A DNA stretch of 64,000 nt from CAYPHY01 sp964410625 (GCA_964410625.1 CAYPHY010000023.1:1-64000); one strand, 5' to 3'; positions 16,728 through 26,218 are shown, numbered from the stretch's first letter. Numbers and translations are program-made. The notes: a model not told the origin generated them from the sequence alone.

Positions 16728-18998
16728 TCATTGATTTATATGCGGTCCAGGTTGGGAAAGGATTTGGGCAATGGGTCTCAGGTCCATCCACCACTGCTTG
16801 CGCGGCCGACTATGCTCCACGTCAAGCAAACGGGGAATATCATCCAAATTGGTAAAGCGAAAGCCACCTTCTAACAAACCAATGGCCGCGCTGGATGGTT
16901 CCGGCTTACCAATTTCCTGTTCTAAATATTCGATGCAGTTCACTGCCATGCGGGTGGCAAAAATACGGTCAAAGGGGGAAGGATTGCCGCCCTGCTGCAT
17001 GTGGCCCAGAATCGCCTGGCGCACATCGAACAGGTCTTTGCCTTCCTCTTCAAACAGCACACGCATGAAATCTGTGGTGTACACTTCGTTGGCCTTTTCA
17101 TTGCGGATGAACAGACCGAGCCGCTTGCCGCGCTGAAAAGCGTCCGCCAGTTGCTCCACATCATTCACCAGATCCTCCAGCGTAACCCCTTCTTCATGGA
17201 GATAAACGCGCTCCGCGCCGGTGGCTAACGCGCTCATCAAAGCCAGATAACCACAATAGTAGCCCATCACCTCGACAAAGAAGGCGCGTTGGGAGGCTAC
17301 GGCCGATTGTTTGATCTTGTCTACGGCCGAAATGATGCTATTTAATGCCGTATCCACCCCCACGCTCAATTCTGTTGCGGGCAGGTTATTGTTGATCGTC
17401 GCCGGTAGACAAACCATCGGAATGTTGAACGCCGGAAAATTAAAACGCTGGCGATAAAGCTCCAAAATGGACATATAGCCCGTCCAGCCACCAATCATCA
17501 ATATCCCTTCAATCTGGTTGGCCTCCAGCGTTCGGGCAATGGCATAGAAATCTTTGCCCTTTGGCTCGATGCGATTCGTCCCTAACTCCGAGCCACCGCG
17601 CTGCGTCCAGCCGTTGACGCTCATCCACTGTAGTTCTTCCACCTCGCCATTTGCCAGACCGCGAAAGGCATTACGCACACAGAGCATAATATGCCCCTTG
17701 TCCAGGGCGATACGCACGGCCGCGCGAACGGCGGTGTTCATCCCCGGTGCTGGGCCACCGCCATGTATGATGGCAATACGTAGACGCTTCTGTCCTGGTA
17801 TTAGGTCATGGGGTAAGGCACGAACCAGGGTACGGACGGTGCGGAAGGATTCGGAGAAGCTTTGGCTGCGCAGTTGCATCGCTCGCTGGTAATCCCCTGT
17901 GGCAATCGCCTCAGCAACGGCCTTTGTCCGCGCCAGACATTCACTCAAGGGCGTGCGTGTTAGTTTGTTGCCGCGCATCCCCATTACCAGCGGCTCACCG
18001 GCCGGGTTCATGGTCACAATCGTTTCCACCGCCTCTGCCCCCAGCAACGTACTCAGGTTGCGATCAAATGCGCTTGGCGATCCACCCCGCTGGACATGGC
18101 CGAGAACGGTGATGCGTGCATCTTCCTCTAAATTTTCTTCTAATATACGCTTCACCTGTTCACTGGTGATTGGATTCCCATGACGGTCCCGCGCTCCTTC
18201 GGCGATGATCACAATGCTGTCGCGGCGGCCGACCTGGCGACCTCGCGCCAGAACGCTGCACATCTTCGCTTCCCAATCCTCTACATCAGGGGGAGCTTCG
18301 GGGATCAACACCCAGTCCACACCGCTGGCTAAGGCGCTCATCAAGGCCAGATAACCACAGTTGCGTCCCATCACTTCAACCACAAAGGCGCGTTGGTGGC
18401 TGGCGGCCGTGCTGGAGATGGCGTCCACCGCGTCCACAATGCGGTGCAAGGCGGTGTCCGCTCCGGTGGTGATGTCTGTGCCATACATATCATTGTCAAT
18501 CGAGCCAATGATCCCCACTATCGCTAAAGAGGAGATTGGAGATTGGAGATTGGAGACTGGGGACTGCGGGCTATCCCCCTCGGCACTCTCCTCCGCTCCT
18601 CCGCTCCCCTGCTCCCCTGCTCGCAATTCAGCCACCAACTCCGGCCACTCATTATGCAGGCGATCAGCGCCGGTCAGGCTGCCATCCCCGCCAATGACTA
18701 CCAGCCCTTCGATGCCGTGCAACAGCAAGTTACGTACCGCTTTCAGCCGCCCTTCGCGGGTGTGGAAATCCTGGCTGCGGGCAGAGCCGATGACCGTCCC
18801 GCCGAGGTGGAGAATCCCACTGACGTCGTGCCAGCTCATCGGCCGAAAATAATCGCCACCCTCGATCAAGCCTTCATACCCTTCATAGATGGCGAACACT
18901 TCCAGGCCGCGATTTAGCCCGGCACGCACCACGGCACGGATAGCGGCGTTCATCCCTGGCGCATCACCGCCACTTGTAAAAACAGCGATTCTCTTCAT
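16728..18998 (-). CDS. pfkA: Tandem two-domain ATP-type phosphofructokinase, eukaryote-like
   Basis: 756 residues, two PFK halves in one chain. The N half (1-400) keeps the ATP-type catalytic set: GGDGS 103-107, GSIDND 165-170, VEVMGRNCGYLAL and HVQRGGSPSAFDR. Its stretch GGTVIGSARSQDF with GIEGLVVIGGDGSLTGAD resembles animal PFK closely. The C half (406-756) has the same fold but is catalytically dead: GGWTG (503-507) replaces GGDGS and PATINNN (532-538) replaces the TIDND loop, so the catalytic Asp is Asn. Eukaryotic PFK likewise uses its second half for allosteric control. Residues 126-157 are an in-frame repeat insert, exactly where eukaryotic enzymes also have a variable loop. It probably catalyses ATP-dependent phosphorylation of fructose 6-phosphate with regulation by the second half. 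Confidence 0.9.
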   Translation of the reverse strand: MKRIAVFTSGGDAPGMNAAIRAVVRAGLNRGLEVFAIYEGYEGLIEGGDYFRPMSWHDVSGILHLGGTVIGSARSQDFHTREGRLKAVRNLLLHGIEGLVVIGGDGSLTGADRLHNEWPELVAELRAGEQGSGGAEESAEGDSPQSPVSNLQSPISSLAIVGIIGSIDNDMYGTDITTGADTALHRIVDAVDAISSTAASHQRAFVVEVMGRNCGYLALMSALASGVDWVLIPEAPPDVEDWEAKMCSVLARGRQVGRRDSIVIIAEGARDRHGNPITSEQVKRILEENLEEDARITVLGHVQRGGSPSAFDRNLSTLLGAEAVETIVTMNPAGEPLVMGMRGNKLTRTPLSECLARTKAVAEAIATGDYQRAMQLRSQSFSESFRTVRTLVRALPHDLIPGQKRLRIAIIHGGGPAPGMNTAVRAAVRIALDKGHIMLCVRNAFRGLANGEVEELQWMSVNGWTQRGGSELGTNRIEPKGKDFYAIARTLEANQIEGILMIGGWTGYMSILELYRQRFNFPAFNIPMVCLPATINNNLPATELSVGVDTALNSIISAVDKIKQSAVASQRAFFVEVMGYYCGYLALMSALATGAERVYLHEEGVTLEDLVNDVEQLADAFQRGKRLGLFIRNEKANEVYTTDFMRVLFEEEGKDLFDVRQAILGHMQQGGNPSPFDRIFATRMAVNCIEYLEQEIGKPEPSSAAIGLLEGGFRFTNLDDIPRLLDVEHSRPRKQWWMDLRPIAQILSQPGPHINQ
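18528..18623. repeat. In-frame repeat insert in the tandem phosphofructokinase
   Basis: The plus strand shows GGAGATTGGAGATTGGAGAT-type words followed by CTCCTCCGCTCCTCCGCTCC and CCCTGCTCCCCTGCTCG words. The same word pair stands at 1117-1219 in the STAND gene. It codes for a Gly/Ser/Gln/Pro-rich loop between two conserved motifs. Confidence 0.8.
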
Positions 18999-19556
18999 AG
19001 CTTCCTATTCTTTGCTTGTGGTTTGTGGTGTCTATTCGGTTCAGGAGTGGGTTCCAACACTGTAATACTACTTCATTCAGCGTGACGGGCAACTTTTTGT
19101 GGCGCGGGTTGCCAACCCGCAGCCCGACTTGCCAAATCGGGTTACTCCTCCAGAATCAACCTTAACCTCTCAGGACTTACGCAGTGAAGAATTTTTAGCA
19201 ACGAATTAGCGCGAATTTTCGCAAAAAACGATGCCAAATCCGCATTCATTCGATGCAAATGTGTAAGCCCTACCCTTATCAAAATACACCAACTCACCTT
19301 TGCCGGAAAGCCGGAAAGTGGACTATTGCCGTAGGCATCAAAATTCCACTATAATTATTCTATATATTCGCGGCATCTATCTCTTTCCGTGTTAGATAAT
19401 CCTTGAAAGGATACATAGGCTTCAATCTTCTCCTAAAATAATAGGACTTACGCAGTTCACAATTTTTTCGATACGAATAACACGAAAATAGAAAGCACAA
19501 TTCGTGTCATTCGTGCATCTACTGCCTGCTGATCACTATCTCCTAAGGAGGTTGTC
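18999..19556. other. 558-bp intergenic region with two GGACTTACGCAGT repeats
   Basis: No gene is seen. An AGGACTTACGCAGTGAAGAA copy starts at 19172 with a partner ATGTGTAAGCCCT near 19258; a second copy AGGACTTACGCAGTTCACAA starts at 19443 and is followed by CGAATAACACGAAAAT and ATTCGTGTCATTCGTG words. A GGGTTGCCAACCCGCAGCCC hairpin lies near 19107. CTAAGGAGG at 19541-19549 is the ribosome-binding site of the next gene. Confidence 0.65.
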
Positions 19557-20951
19557 ATGTCTATTCAACGTGTTTTGTCTTTGCTCGTATTCTTCTCTGT
19601 CATTCTATTCTCCGGCTGCGTTACCTCTGGAACCGTAGAGCCGGTCGCAGAAGTGGAAGTAACCCAAACATCCTCAGCGCTGGTGCCGGTGACATCCACC
19701 GCCGAAGCCACCGCCTATCCGCCACCGGCCACCGCTACCATCCATCCCGCTTATCCGCCTCCTATCGAACCAACGTGGACTCCCGGCCCAGAACCAACTG
19801 AGGAGCCAACACCAACCGTGCCACCGCTCCCAACCCTCATTCCTACACCCGAAGTTACGCCAATTCCCACAGCCGAACCGCCGTTTATTCCGTTGCCACC
19901 CGATCAGGAGTTGCAACCCTTCTCGGTCTTGTATACCGAAAATAGCACTATCTGGGCCGTAGACAGCAACGGCGGCGATCCATACTCGTTGGTGAATGTG
20001 CAAGATGTGCTTTCCCTTTATATAGCACCTACATCTGTGACTTTTGGACAATGGGGGGCCGCCTCACCCAATGGCACAATGCTGGCCGTCGTTTTGAGTT
20101 CACAGGAAACCTATGATCACACTCAGGATGATTATCCAGAACTCAGCCTCTACTTATATCATGTACAACAACAGACCTGGAGCAAACTGACAGATGGCGG
20201 CCTCGAGCCTACTTGGTCACCTGATAGCAGCAAGATTGCCTATCGTGGTCCTCAAGGTGGGTTATGGGTGGTAGATATTACTACTGGCGAATCGCGCGAA
20301 GTGTACGCAGTAGATTATGAAAAGGGCCATGTATCTACAGACTTCTCGTGGGCACCGGACAGCCAACGCCTAGTGTTTCTTGATAGCATTTTGCAGAATT
20401 CAGAAAACCTCATGGTCGTGGACATTGCCAAACCGGAAAACGCGATAGTTGTGTTGCCAGATGATCCTTACTGGGTCTATTTCCCTCGCTGGTCGCCGGT
20501 AGGCGATCAAATCTTCTTTGTATCTTCAGCCGGTACTCGGTCTTCGTCCGAAAACATCAACAACTTGTGGTTAATCAACAGCGATGGTAGTGGGCTGACT
20601 CAAATCACGCAAGACCTGGAGGTAATCGCTGGGGGTATACCGAGCTGGTCACCGTATGGTGAATGGATTGTCGTATCAGGATTCCTCCATTATGAGGAAA
20701 CAGAACCAGATATTGAACTATGGCTGATTAGTGCCTCTGATGCGGGATTAAAGCGACTTACCGACACGCCTAACGTCAATGAGTCAGTGCCGTTTTGGAT
20801 TTCAGATGGCATTCGCCTTGTCTTTCAGCGCGGGAATCCGGCTGGTGATAATATCTTACGTAGCTTGTGGCTCGTAAATCTATTTGATGGCTCTGAAATG
20901 GAGCTCGCTTCCTCTTCTCCGCGAAATATTGTAATACTTCCGCAGCCCTAG
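19557..20951 (+). CDS. Lipoprotein with TolB/WD40-like beta-propeller
   Basis: 464 residues; strong AAGGAGG 6 bases before the ATG. Signal peptide with lipobox FSGC (Cys21), then a Pro/Thr-rich spacer to about residue 120 (PTEEPTPTVPPLPTLIPTP). Residues about 125-460 hold repeated TolB-type blades: WSPDSSKIAYRGPQGGLWVV, WAPDSQRLVFLDS, WSPVGDQIFFVSS, WSPYGEWIVVSG and WISDGIRLVFQRG. Such propellers are binding platforms on the outer face of the membrane. Codon and base use differ from the neighbours and CGGCCG is absent, which suggests a separate origin. It is 18 bp upstream of the peptidase gene and probably co-transcribed with it. Confidence 0.85.
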   Translation: MSIQRVLSLLVFFSVILFSGCVTSGTVEPVAEVEVTQTSSALVPVTSTAEATAYPPPATATIHPAYPPPIEPTWTPGPEPTEEPTPTVPPLPTLIPTPEVTPIPTAEPPFIPLPPDQELQPFSVLYTENSTIWAVDSNGGDPYSLVNVQDVLSLYIAPTSVTFGQWGAASPNGTMLAVVLSSQETYDHTQDDYPELSLYLYHVQQQTWSKLTDGGLEPTWSPDSSKIAYRGPQGGLWVVDITTGESREVYAVDYEKGHVSTDFSWAPDSQRLVFLDSILQNSENLMVVDIAKPENAIVVLPDDPYWVYFPRWSPVGDQIFFVSSAGTRSSSENINNLWLINSDGSGLTQITQDLEVIAGGIPSWSPYGEWIVVSGFLHYEETEPDIELWLISASDAGLKRLTDTPNVNESVPFWISDGIRLVFQRGNPAGDNILRSLWLVNLFDGSEMELASSSPRNIVILPQP

Positions 20952-20969
20952 ACGTTAAGGAGGCTCAAA

Positions 20970-23255
20970 ATGACCACAGGTACAGTCAAACGCGACAGTC
21001 ATATATTCTCAAAACGAATCCCACTAATCTTGGGATTGAGCGTACTCGTGCTACTAATTGTGCTTACAGCCCAGGGAGCATACATAAACAGCCGTCCTAT
21101 TACAGACACAGGAGGGCGAATACACCAAGGTTATCTATGGGGTGAGAATGGAGTCCACGAGGGCTTGGATTTTCCCTATCTTACCGGGACTGATGTTTAT
21201 GCCATCGCGGACGGTACTGTTGTCGATCTCAATGAGAGTTTTGACAATAATGGTGGCACAGGGGCCTATGGAAACTATGTTCTTATCCGCCATGACCAGC
21301 GGCACTACAACCGCATAGCCAGTCAGTGGGCCTACGTCTACTCAATGTACTTTCACTTAAGTTATCTGAGCGTTCGCCCTACTCTGAACCAGCACGTTTC
21401 AAGAGGGGAGTGGATCGCCGAAGTGGACAACAGTGGAGTAGGTACCGGTTGCCCTGAGCCAGAATGTGCTCACTTGCATCTACAGATTGTCATTGATACA
21501 CGAGCTGATGGTGATCTTGACCCTTTAAATCTGGATATAGAAGATGACTCTAGAAATCCTGAATTATGGCTCTCTCCATATCAAGGCAATACGGCCAGAG
21601 TAGTTGGTAAAGTAACGAATAACAGTGGCGTACCACAACAAAATCTCATCATCTGTGGTATGAATAAGCCATATCAGTCACCATTTGGTATATCTTTCGA
21701 GGGGGCACGAACCTACTCCGAACCCTGGATGAAACCAGATGACATTCTGGTCGAGAACTTCGCTACCACCGACGTTTCGCCCGGCAGCTATAGCATAGCA
21801 GCATACAACAATAACTGCTCAGGAAGCTTGTACCGCAATTTGGGAACCTATACCTTCCAGGCGAATAAAACAACCTATATCGGCCTTTATCCGATGTATA
21901 TGCCGCTGCTGCGCGAGAGTAGCACGCGAAACTCGACAATTTTCACCCGCAACAATAGCACATCTTTTACTACCAATGTAGCAACGACCTTTGTGAGGAG
22001 TCCGGGTAGCGTCAGTAACAATCATCACCAGACCAACAACCTCCCTCCCAACGATCACATTTCGATCTTTCTCCCCTCTTCAAACTTCTTTGGCTCGGCC
22101 AGGGTCATCGGCAGTCAAGATGAAGCAGTAGGGGCGCAAATTGAATATTGCAGCGGCTCCTACTGTGAACCATCCGGCTATAGTGGAATCACCGCGGAGC
22201 TGGGGGTTGGCACGAAGGGTTGGGAGATAGCGGGTACGACTATCTACCTACCGCTTGTAAAGAATCAGTATCTGAATCGAACCTCGGAAATCTATGTTAC
22301 CAATGTCGGGGCGGACGACACCTCATTCACCGTAACTTACTACAATACAGCAGGAAATAATTACGGTGGTGGAACGCATACCCTTGCGTTGGATGCTACC
22401 AAGTCGCTACGAATAAATAATTCAGCACCGCAAAATGCGTTCTATTCAGCCAGGATCGTCAGCCTCAATGGTCACCCCCTGGCGGTAGTCGTTTTGGAAG
22501 GTGACGGGAATCCACCCGCCTCACGGCCGGCCACATACAACGGCTTCAGCGCCGGACACACGACCCTCTACGCACCGATCGTGAAGAATGAATATCCTAA
22601 TACCGGAACTCCTAGTGAAAGCACAACCGGGATTACCGTCCAAAATATCACTGCGTCTACAGCGACGGTAACCGCCTATTACTATAATGACGGCGGGAGC
22701 TTAGTAGCGACCATAAATTTTCAAGTTCCACCTTATAGCCCCTATGTTCTGTACAGTTCCCCTGATCCCCCTGCTCCTCCAGTTCCTACAGACTTTTTAG
22801 GTTCTGTACGCCTCGATTCAAACCGAAATATTGTTGGACAGATGAGCGAGTCAAATATAACAGTCAATGGTGGTCGAAGAATGATGAGCAGTCTCGCTTT
22901 AGGGAATGCAGCTTCGCGAACGATTGCCTTTCCCCTCTGGTATGACCACTATACGGTGGGCGGAAGGGATTGGGTTTGTGGGGTGAACGTCCGCCATGCA
23001 GGTTCGTCCGGATCAACGACGGTGACTGCTCGCTGGTACAATGCATCCGGTAGTCAGGTCTGTTCCCTGGCAAAGTCACTGGACAACCAGCATGATATAA
23101 CCACCTTCTACAACGAGAGTTGTCCAGCTTCAATTGGTTCATTGGTGCTAGAGTCATCCTCACAAAACATCGTCGCGGTAGCCAGTTGCGCCGACAGCGC
23201 TAAGAATAATTTCGTAGATGACAATGTCCAGACGGTTAATGGAAGCAACCGGTAA
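20970..23255 (+). CDS. Membrane-anchored M23 (LytM-like) peptidase with long beta-rich C-terminus
   Basis: 761 residues; AAGGAGG 8 bases before ATG. One membrane segment at about 17-36 anchors an outside domain. The M23 zinc site is complete: His63 and Asp67 in GVHEGLDF, and HLHLQI (HxH) near residue 168. M23 enzymes cut peptidoglycan cross-bridges or act as scaffold proteins. Residues about 220-760 are beta-sandwich-like repeats (ARVVGKVTNNSGVPQQ; ITVQNITASTATVTAYYYND; GVNVRHAGSSGSTTVTARWY), likely surface or carbohydrate-binding modules of unknown ligand. Like the gene before it, it has almost no CGGCCG motif (one at about 22525). Together they form a two-gene envelope unit. Confidence 0.85.
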   Translation: MTTGTVKRDSHIFSKRIPLILGLSVLVLLIVLTAQGAYINSRPITDTGGRIHQGYLWGENGVHEGLDFPYLTGTDVYAIADGTVVDLNESFDNNGGTGAYGNYVLIRHDQRHYNRIASQWAYVYSMYFHLSYLSVRPTLNQHVSRGEWIAEVDNSGVGTGCPEPECAHLHLQIVIDTRADGDLDPLNLDIEDDSRNPELWLSPYQGNTARVVGKVTNNSGVPQQNLIICGMNKPYQSPFGISFEGARTYSEPWMKPDDILVENFATTDVSPGSYSIAAYNNNCSGSLYRNLGTYTFQANKTTYIGLYPMYMPLLRESSTRNSTIFTRNNSTSFTTNVATTFVRSPGSVSNNHHQTNNLPPNDHISIFLPSSNFFGSARVIGSQDEAVGAQIEYCSGSYCEPSGYSGITAELGVGTKGWEIAGTTIYLPLVKNQYLNRTSEIYVTNVGADDTSFTVTYYNTAGNNYGGGTHTLALDATKSLRINNSAPQNAFYSARIVSLNGHPLAVVVLEGDGNPPASRPATYNGFSAGHTTLYAPIVKNEYPNTGTPSESTTGITVQNITASTATVTAYYYNDGGSLVATINFQVPPYSPYVLYSSPDPPAPPVPTDFLGSVRLDSNRNIVGQMSESNITVNGGRRMMSSLALGNAASRTIAFPLWYDHYTVGGRDWVCGVNVRHAGSSGSTTVTARWYNASGSQVCSLAKSLDNQHDITTFYNESCPASIGSLVLESSSQNIVAVASCADSAKNNFVDDNVQTVNGSNR

Positions 23256-23304
23256 CTCAAGCTGAAGTATAAACAGTTTAAACACGATTGAAGATTTCCG
23301 TGCA

Positions 23305-23829
23305 TCAAGCGAGAATAGAGGATGGTGGCGGCACACGGCCGCCCGCCGCCCACCATCTATTCACTTCTGCCTGACGACTGGCACAATAAGCCTTCCAGTT
23401 CCCGCCTCGAATCGGCTCCAGTCCTGCCACAATAGCCGCACGGCCGACATAAACCCAGGCCACTCGCTGGCGGCCGTTGTGCAACGTGATGATTCGCCGC
23501 ACACGGCGGTAAAAGGATTGCTCCGGCTGTAGCGGCCGGTAATCCTCCAACACATCCAACGTCCGCAACACGGCCTCATAATAAGCCGCCTCTACCTCCA
23601 CCAACACACCCACCACTTGCCACTTGCTACCTGCGATGTACTCATCGCCCACCTGCCCCGCTTCCACCACCATCGGATATTGCCCCAAACCCAATTGCGC
23701 CATGTCGTAGAGACGGCCGCCCGGCAATATGGCCGGTTCCTCCGTACGGATCGCCTTCGCCCAGAGATGATAATTCGGTTGTCCGGGTAAAAGTGTGCCA
23801 TAGACAAAGAAGGGGAGTTGGGGTGACAT
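23305..23829 (-). CDS. Gamma-glutamylcyclotransferase-like (AIG2/GGCT) protein
   Basis: 174 residues. The substrate-binding signature VYGTLLPGQPN is at 9-19 and the catalytic Glu lies in LDVLEDYRPL near residue 95, as in GGCT enzymes that turn gamma-glutamyl peptides into 5-oxoproline. Residues 67-73 (GSKWQVV) are coded by GGTAGCAAGTGGCAAGTGG, a copy of the intergenic word seen at 3537-3634. It sits in a loop before the VGVLVEVE strand, so the fold may tolerate it. Substrate is unknown; GGCT-fold proteins vary widely. Confidence 0.85.
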   Translation of the reverse strand: MSPQLPFFVYGTLLPGQPNYHLWAKAIRTEEPAILPGGRLYDMAQLGLGQYPMVVEAGQVGDEYIAGSKWQVVGVLVEVEAAYYEAVLRTLDVLEDYRPLQPEQSFYRRVRRIITLHNGRQRVAWVYVGRAAIVAGLEPIRGGNWKAYCASRQAEVNRWWAAGGRVPPPSSILA

Positions 23830-23855
23830 GGTGAGGGGAGTGATGGGGTGACAGG

Positions 23856-24043
23856 GTGGGCGCTGAGTACAGCGCTGGTGAAGAGGGGATTTGATATGAG
23901 AGGGGCGGCTAGGGTATAATTAGGTTCGTAGAATGAATTCAACGGCTGACAAAGGAAATTCGTTGAAACGGATTGCAAGGGTAAACAGTATGTGGCATGT
24001 ATAGTCAATTCACCTTGTCACCAGCGCTGTACTCAGCGCCCAC
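23856..24043. repeat. Perfect 26-bp inverted repeat pair upstream of tRNA-Arg
   Basis: 23856-23881 and 24018-24043 are exact reverse complements, spaced 136 bp, each also containing the inner palindrome CAGCGCTG. The loop holds a GTATAATTAGG stretch and a GTTGAAACGG word of the family also found at 4768-4825. The right arm ends 14 bp before the tRNA. Confidence 0.85.
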
Positions 24044-24057
24044 CTTGTCATTCTTAT

Positions 24058-24129
24058 GCCCTCGTAGCTCAAAGGATAGAGCAATCGCCTCCTAAGCGAT
24101 AGATGACGGTTCGAGTCCGTCCGTGGGTA
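24058..24129 (+). tRNA. tRNA-Arg (anticodon CCT)
   Basis: 72-nt cloverleaf. The D arm is GCTC-AAAGGATA-GAGC. The anticodon arm is ATCGC-CTCCTAA-GCGAT with anticodon CCT. The T arm is GACGG-TTCGAGT-CCGTC. The acceptor stem pairs 24058-24064 with 24122-24128 but has a U-U mismatch at the fifth pair and a G-U at the end. No CCA is encoded. It reads AGG codons. Confidence 0.92.
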
Positions 24130-24212
24130 TCAAATTTTCGACACGAATTGCACGAATGACACGCATTAGTAACGCTTGTTTTCGTGAAATTCGTGTCATT
24201 CGTGTCGAAATA
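24130..24212. repeat. Word hairpin, CGACACGAATTGCACGAATG type
   Basis: TTTTCGACACGAATTGCACG on the left faces CGTGAAATTCGTGTCATTCG and TGTCGAAA on the right, right after the tRNA and up to the rsgA stop codon. The family recurs at 19470-19520 and 52038-52112. Confidence 0.75.
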
Positions 24213-25154
24213 TCAGTACATCGTCTCCTGTAGTTGTTCTTGTTCCTCGCGCAGGCGCAGGTAGCTGTCGTAGCGTTCGGGGGAGACACGGCCGTCGGCA
24301 ACGGCCGCGCGCACCGCGCACTTTGGCTCGTGGCGGTGGCTGCAATTGCTAAACTGGCACGCCGACACCAGCGGCGCGATCTCCCGAAAGTAAGCGTCCA
24401 CTTCTTCCGGCTCCAGATCATAAAGCGCCAGCGTGCGAATCCCCGGCGTGTCAGCCACATAGCCACCCACATCTAAGGGGACCAACTCCGTGTGGCGGGT
24501 GGTGTGCATCCCCTTGCCCGATGTTTCACTGACCGCCTTAACGCGCAGGCCCAACTCTGGCTGGAGGGCGTTGAGCAGGCTCGTCTTGCCCACCCCCGAC
24601 GACCCGGCCAGTGCCGAGATTTTACCGCGCATCGCTTCACGCATTTCATCAAGGCCCGTTCCTTCGGCCGCGCTGGTATAGATCACCCGATAGCCAATCC
24701 TCTCATACAGCCCAAAGAGTTCCCGTGCCTTCTCCAGACCGGTCAGGTCTATCTTGCTGACACAGACAATAGCCGGTAGCTGGTTCATCTCCGCTACCAC
24801 CAAAAAACGGTCTAGCTTGCGTAAGCTGGGATGGGGCTGGCGAACGGCAAAAACAAAGATGACCTGGTCGGGGTTGGCAACCAGCACATCTTCGCGGTCG
24901 GTCTGAAAGTTACGCTCTTCGGGGTGCGGCCGCGCGCGGGAAAGGGCGGAGCGACGGAGTTCAATCGCTTCCACTGTCCCCGTTCCGTCGGGATTGAGGG
25001 AGATAGTCACCCGATCCCCGGCCGCCAGCAGGTCGGTGCGTTGCCACTCCTGCTTCAAACGGCCGGGGATTTGCGAGATGATTGGCCCCTGCTCCGTCTC
25101 TACGGTAAAAAAGCCGCTTTGCGACTTAATGACGAGGCCGGTCAGTTTAGACAT
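24213..25154 (-). CDS. rsgA: Ribosome small subunit-dependent GTPase RsgA
   Basis: 313 residues from ATG 25154; the longer frame upstream is coded by repeat DNA. The circularly permuted GTPase order is clear: G4 VSKIDL near 130 comes before G1 GSSGVGKTS near 181 and G3 DTPGIRTLAL near 235. An N-terminal OB fold and a C-terminal zinc site (ACQFSNCSHRHEPKCAV) complete the family pattern. RsgA checks late maturation of the 30S subunit and releases RbfA. It stands alone, downstream of a word hairpin. Confidence 0.95.
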   Translation of the reverse strand: MSKLTGLVIKSQSGFFTVETEQGPIISQIPGRLKQEWQRTDLLAAGDRVTISLNPDGTGTVEAIELRRSALSRARPHPEERNFQTDREDVLVANPDQVIFVFAVRQPHPSLRKLDRFLVVAEMNQLPAIVCVSKIDLTGLEKARELFGLYERIGYRVIYTSAAEGTGLDEMREAMRGKISALAGSSGVGKTSLLNALQPELGLRVKAVSETSGKGMHTTRHTELVPLDVGGYVADTPGIRTLALYDLEPEEVDAYFREIAPLVSACQFSNCSHRHEPKCAVRAAVADGRVSPERYDSYLRLREEQEQLQETMY

Positions 25155-25246
25155 GGTAAGCGGTGGGCAGTAAACAGTAATCGGTGAGTGGTAATCGGTA
25201 ATCAGTTTAGACAACCAAACACCGATCACCGATTACGGATTACCGA
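25155..25246. repeat. Word hairpin, GTAATCGGTGAGTGG type
   Basis: GGTGGGCAGTAAACAGTAAT and CGGTGAGTGGTAATCGGTAA face CACCGATCACCGATTACGGA and TTACCGATCAC. It fills the gap between etfA and rsgA, both minus strand. Confidence 0.75.
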
Positions 25247-26218
25247 TCACAGCCGTTTGCGGAACTCGGCCGTCAGCGCGGGAACGATCTTAAACAAGTC
25301 ACCGACAATGCCATAATGCGCCAGCTTGAAGATCGGCGCGTCGGGGTCTTTGTTGATGGCGACGATGACTTTCGAGGTGCGCATCCCCGCTTGATGCTGG
25401 ATCGCGCCGCTGATGCCGCAAGCAACGTACAGGTCGGGGCTGACCGTCTTGCCGGTCTGCCCCACTTGATGTTCATAGGGGATCCAACCGGCGTCGACGG
25501 TAGCGCGGGAAGCACCCACGGCCGCGCCCAGCACACTCGCCAGTTCGCGAATCGGCTCGAACCCTTCCGGCCCATTCACGCCCCGGCCGCCGCTGACAAT
25601 AATGCTGGCATCGCCCAGGCTGACCTGGTTGCCTTTGCCTTCAAAGCCGACGATTTTTGTGGGAATATCATCCTCCGCCACCACCGGCGACACCCACTCG
25701 GCCGTGCCGCTTTTGCCGCTGGACTCGGCGGGGGCGAAGGCGCGGCTGCGCAGGGTCAGGATTTGCGGGCTGCCGGTCACATAGGTCGTCGAAAGCAACT
25801 TGCCAGCATAGACCGGCCGCGTTGCCTTGACCGTGGAGCCGTCCACTTGCAGATCAATCGCGTCGGCCACCAGTCCAGTCTCCAAATCGGCCGCCACCCA
25901 CGCCGCCAGATCACGGCCGCGCGAGGATGCACCGGCCAGAATGACATCGGGCTGGCGTTCCTGGGCGAGCTTGGTCACCAACGGGCCAACGGCTTCGACT
26001 CGGCCGCCGACCAACGTCGCATCATCTGCCCCCAACACGGCGTCTACGCCTAAATCGAAAGCGACATCAGCCACGCCGGAGACATTCTCGCCAAAGACCA
26101 GCCCGGTCAGCGGTTGCCCTAATCCATCGGCTACCTTCCGCGCTGCGCCAATGGCCTCGCGGCTGATCGTACTCATTTCACCATGCCGGTTCTCGACAAA
26201 TACCCAAACGCCGCTCAT
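25247..26218 (-). CDS. etfA: Electron transfer flavoprotein alpha subunit
   Basis: 323 residues. The C-terminal FAD domain is textbook: SGGRGVNGPEGFEPIREL, GASRATVDAGWIPYEHQVGQ, TGKTVSPDLYVACGISGAIQ, HQAGM and IVAINKDPDAPIF. With EtfB it passes electrons from acyl-CoA and other dehydrogenases to the quinone pool. The first four bases overlap the end of etfB (26215-26218), so the pair is translationally coupled in the order etfB-etfA. Confidence 0.97.
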   Translation of the reverse strand: MSGVWVFVENRHGEMSTISREAIGAARKVADGLGQPLTGLVFGENVSGVADVAFDLGVDAVLGADDATLVGGRVEAVGPLVTKLAQERQPDVILAGASSRGRDLAAWVAADLETGLVADAIDLQVDGSTVKATRPVYAGKLLSTTYVTGSPQILTLRSRAFAPAESSGKSGTAEWVSPVVAEDDIPTKIVGFEGKGNQVSLGDASIIVSGGRGVNGPEGFEPIRELASVLGAAVGASRATVDAGWIPYEHQVGQTGKTVSPDLYVACGISGAIQHQAGMRTSKVIVAINKDPDAPIFKLAHYGIVGDLFKIVPALTAEFRKRL

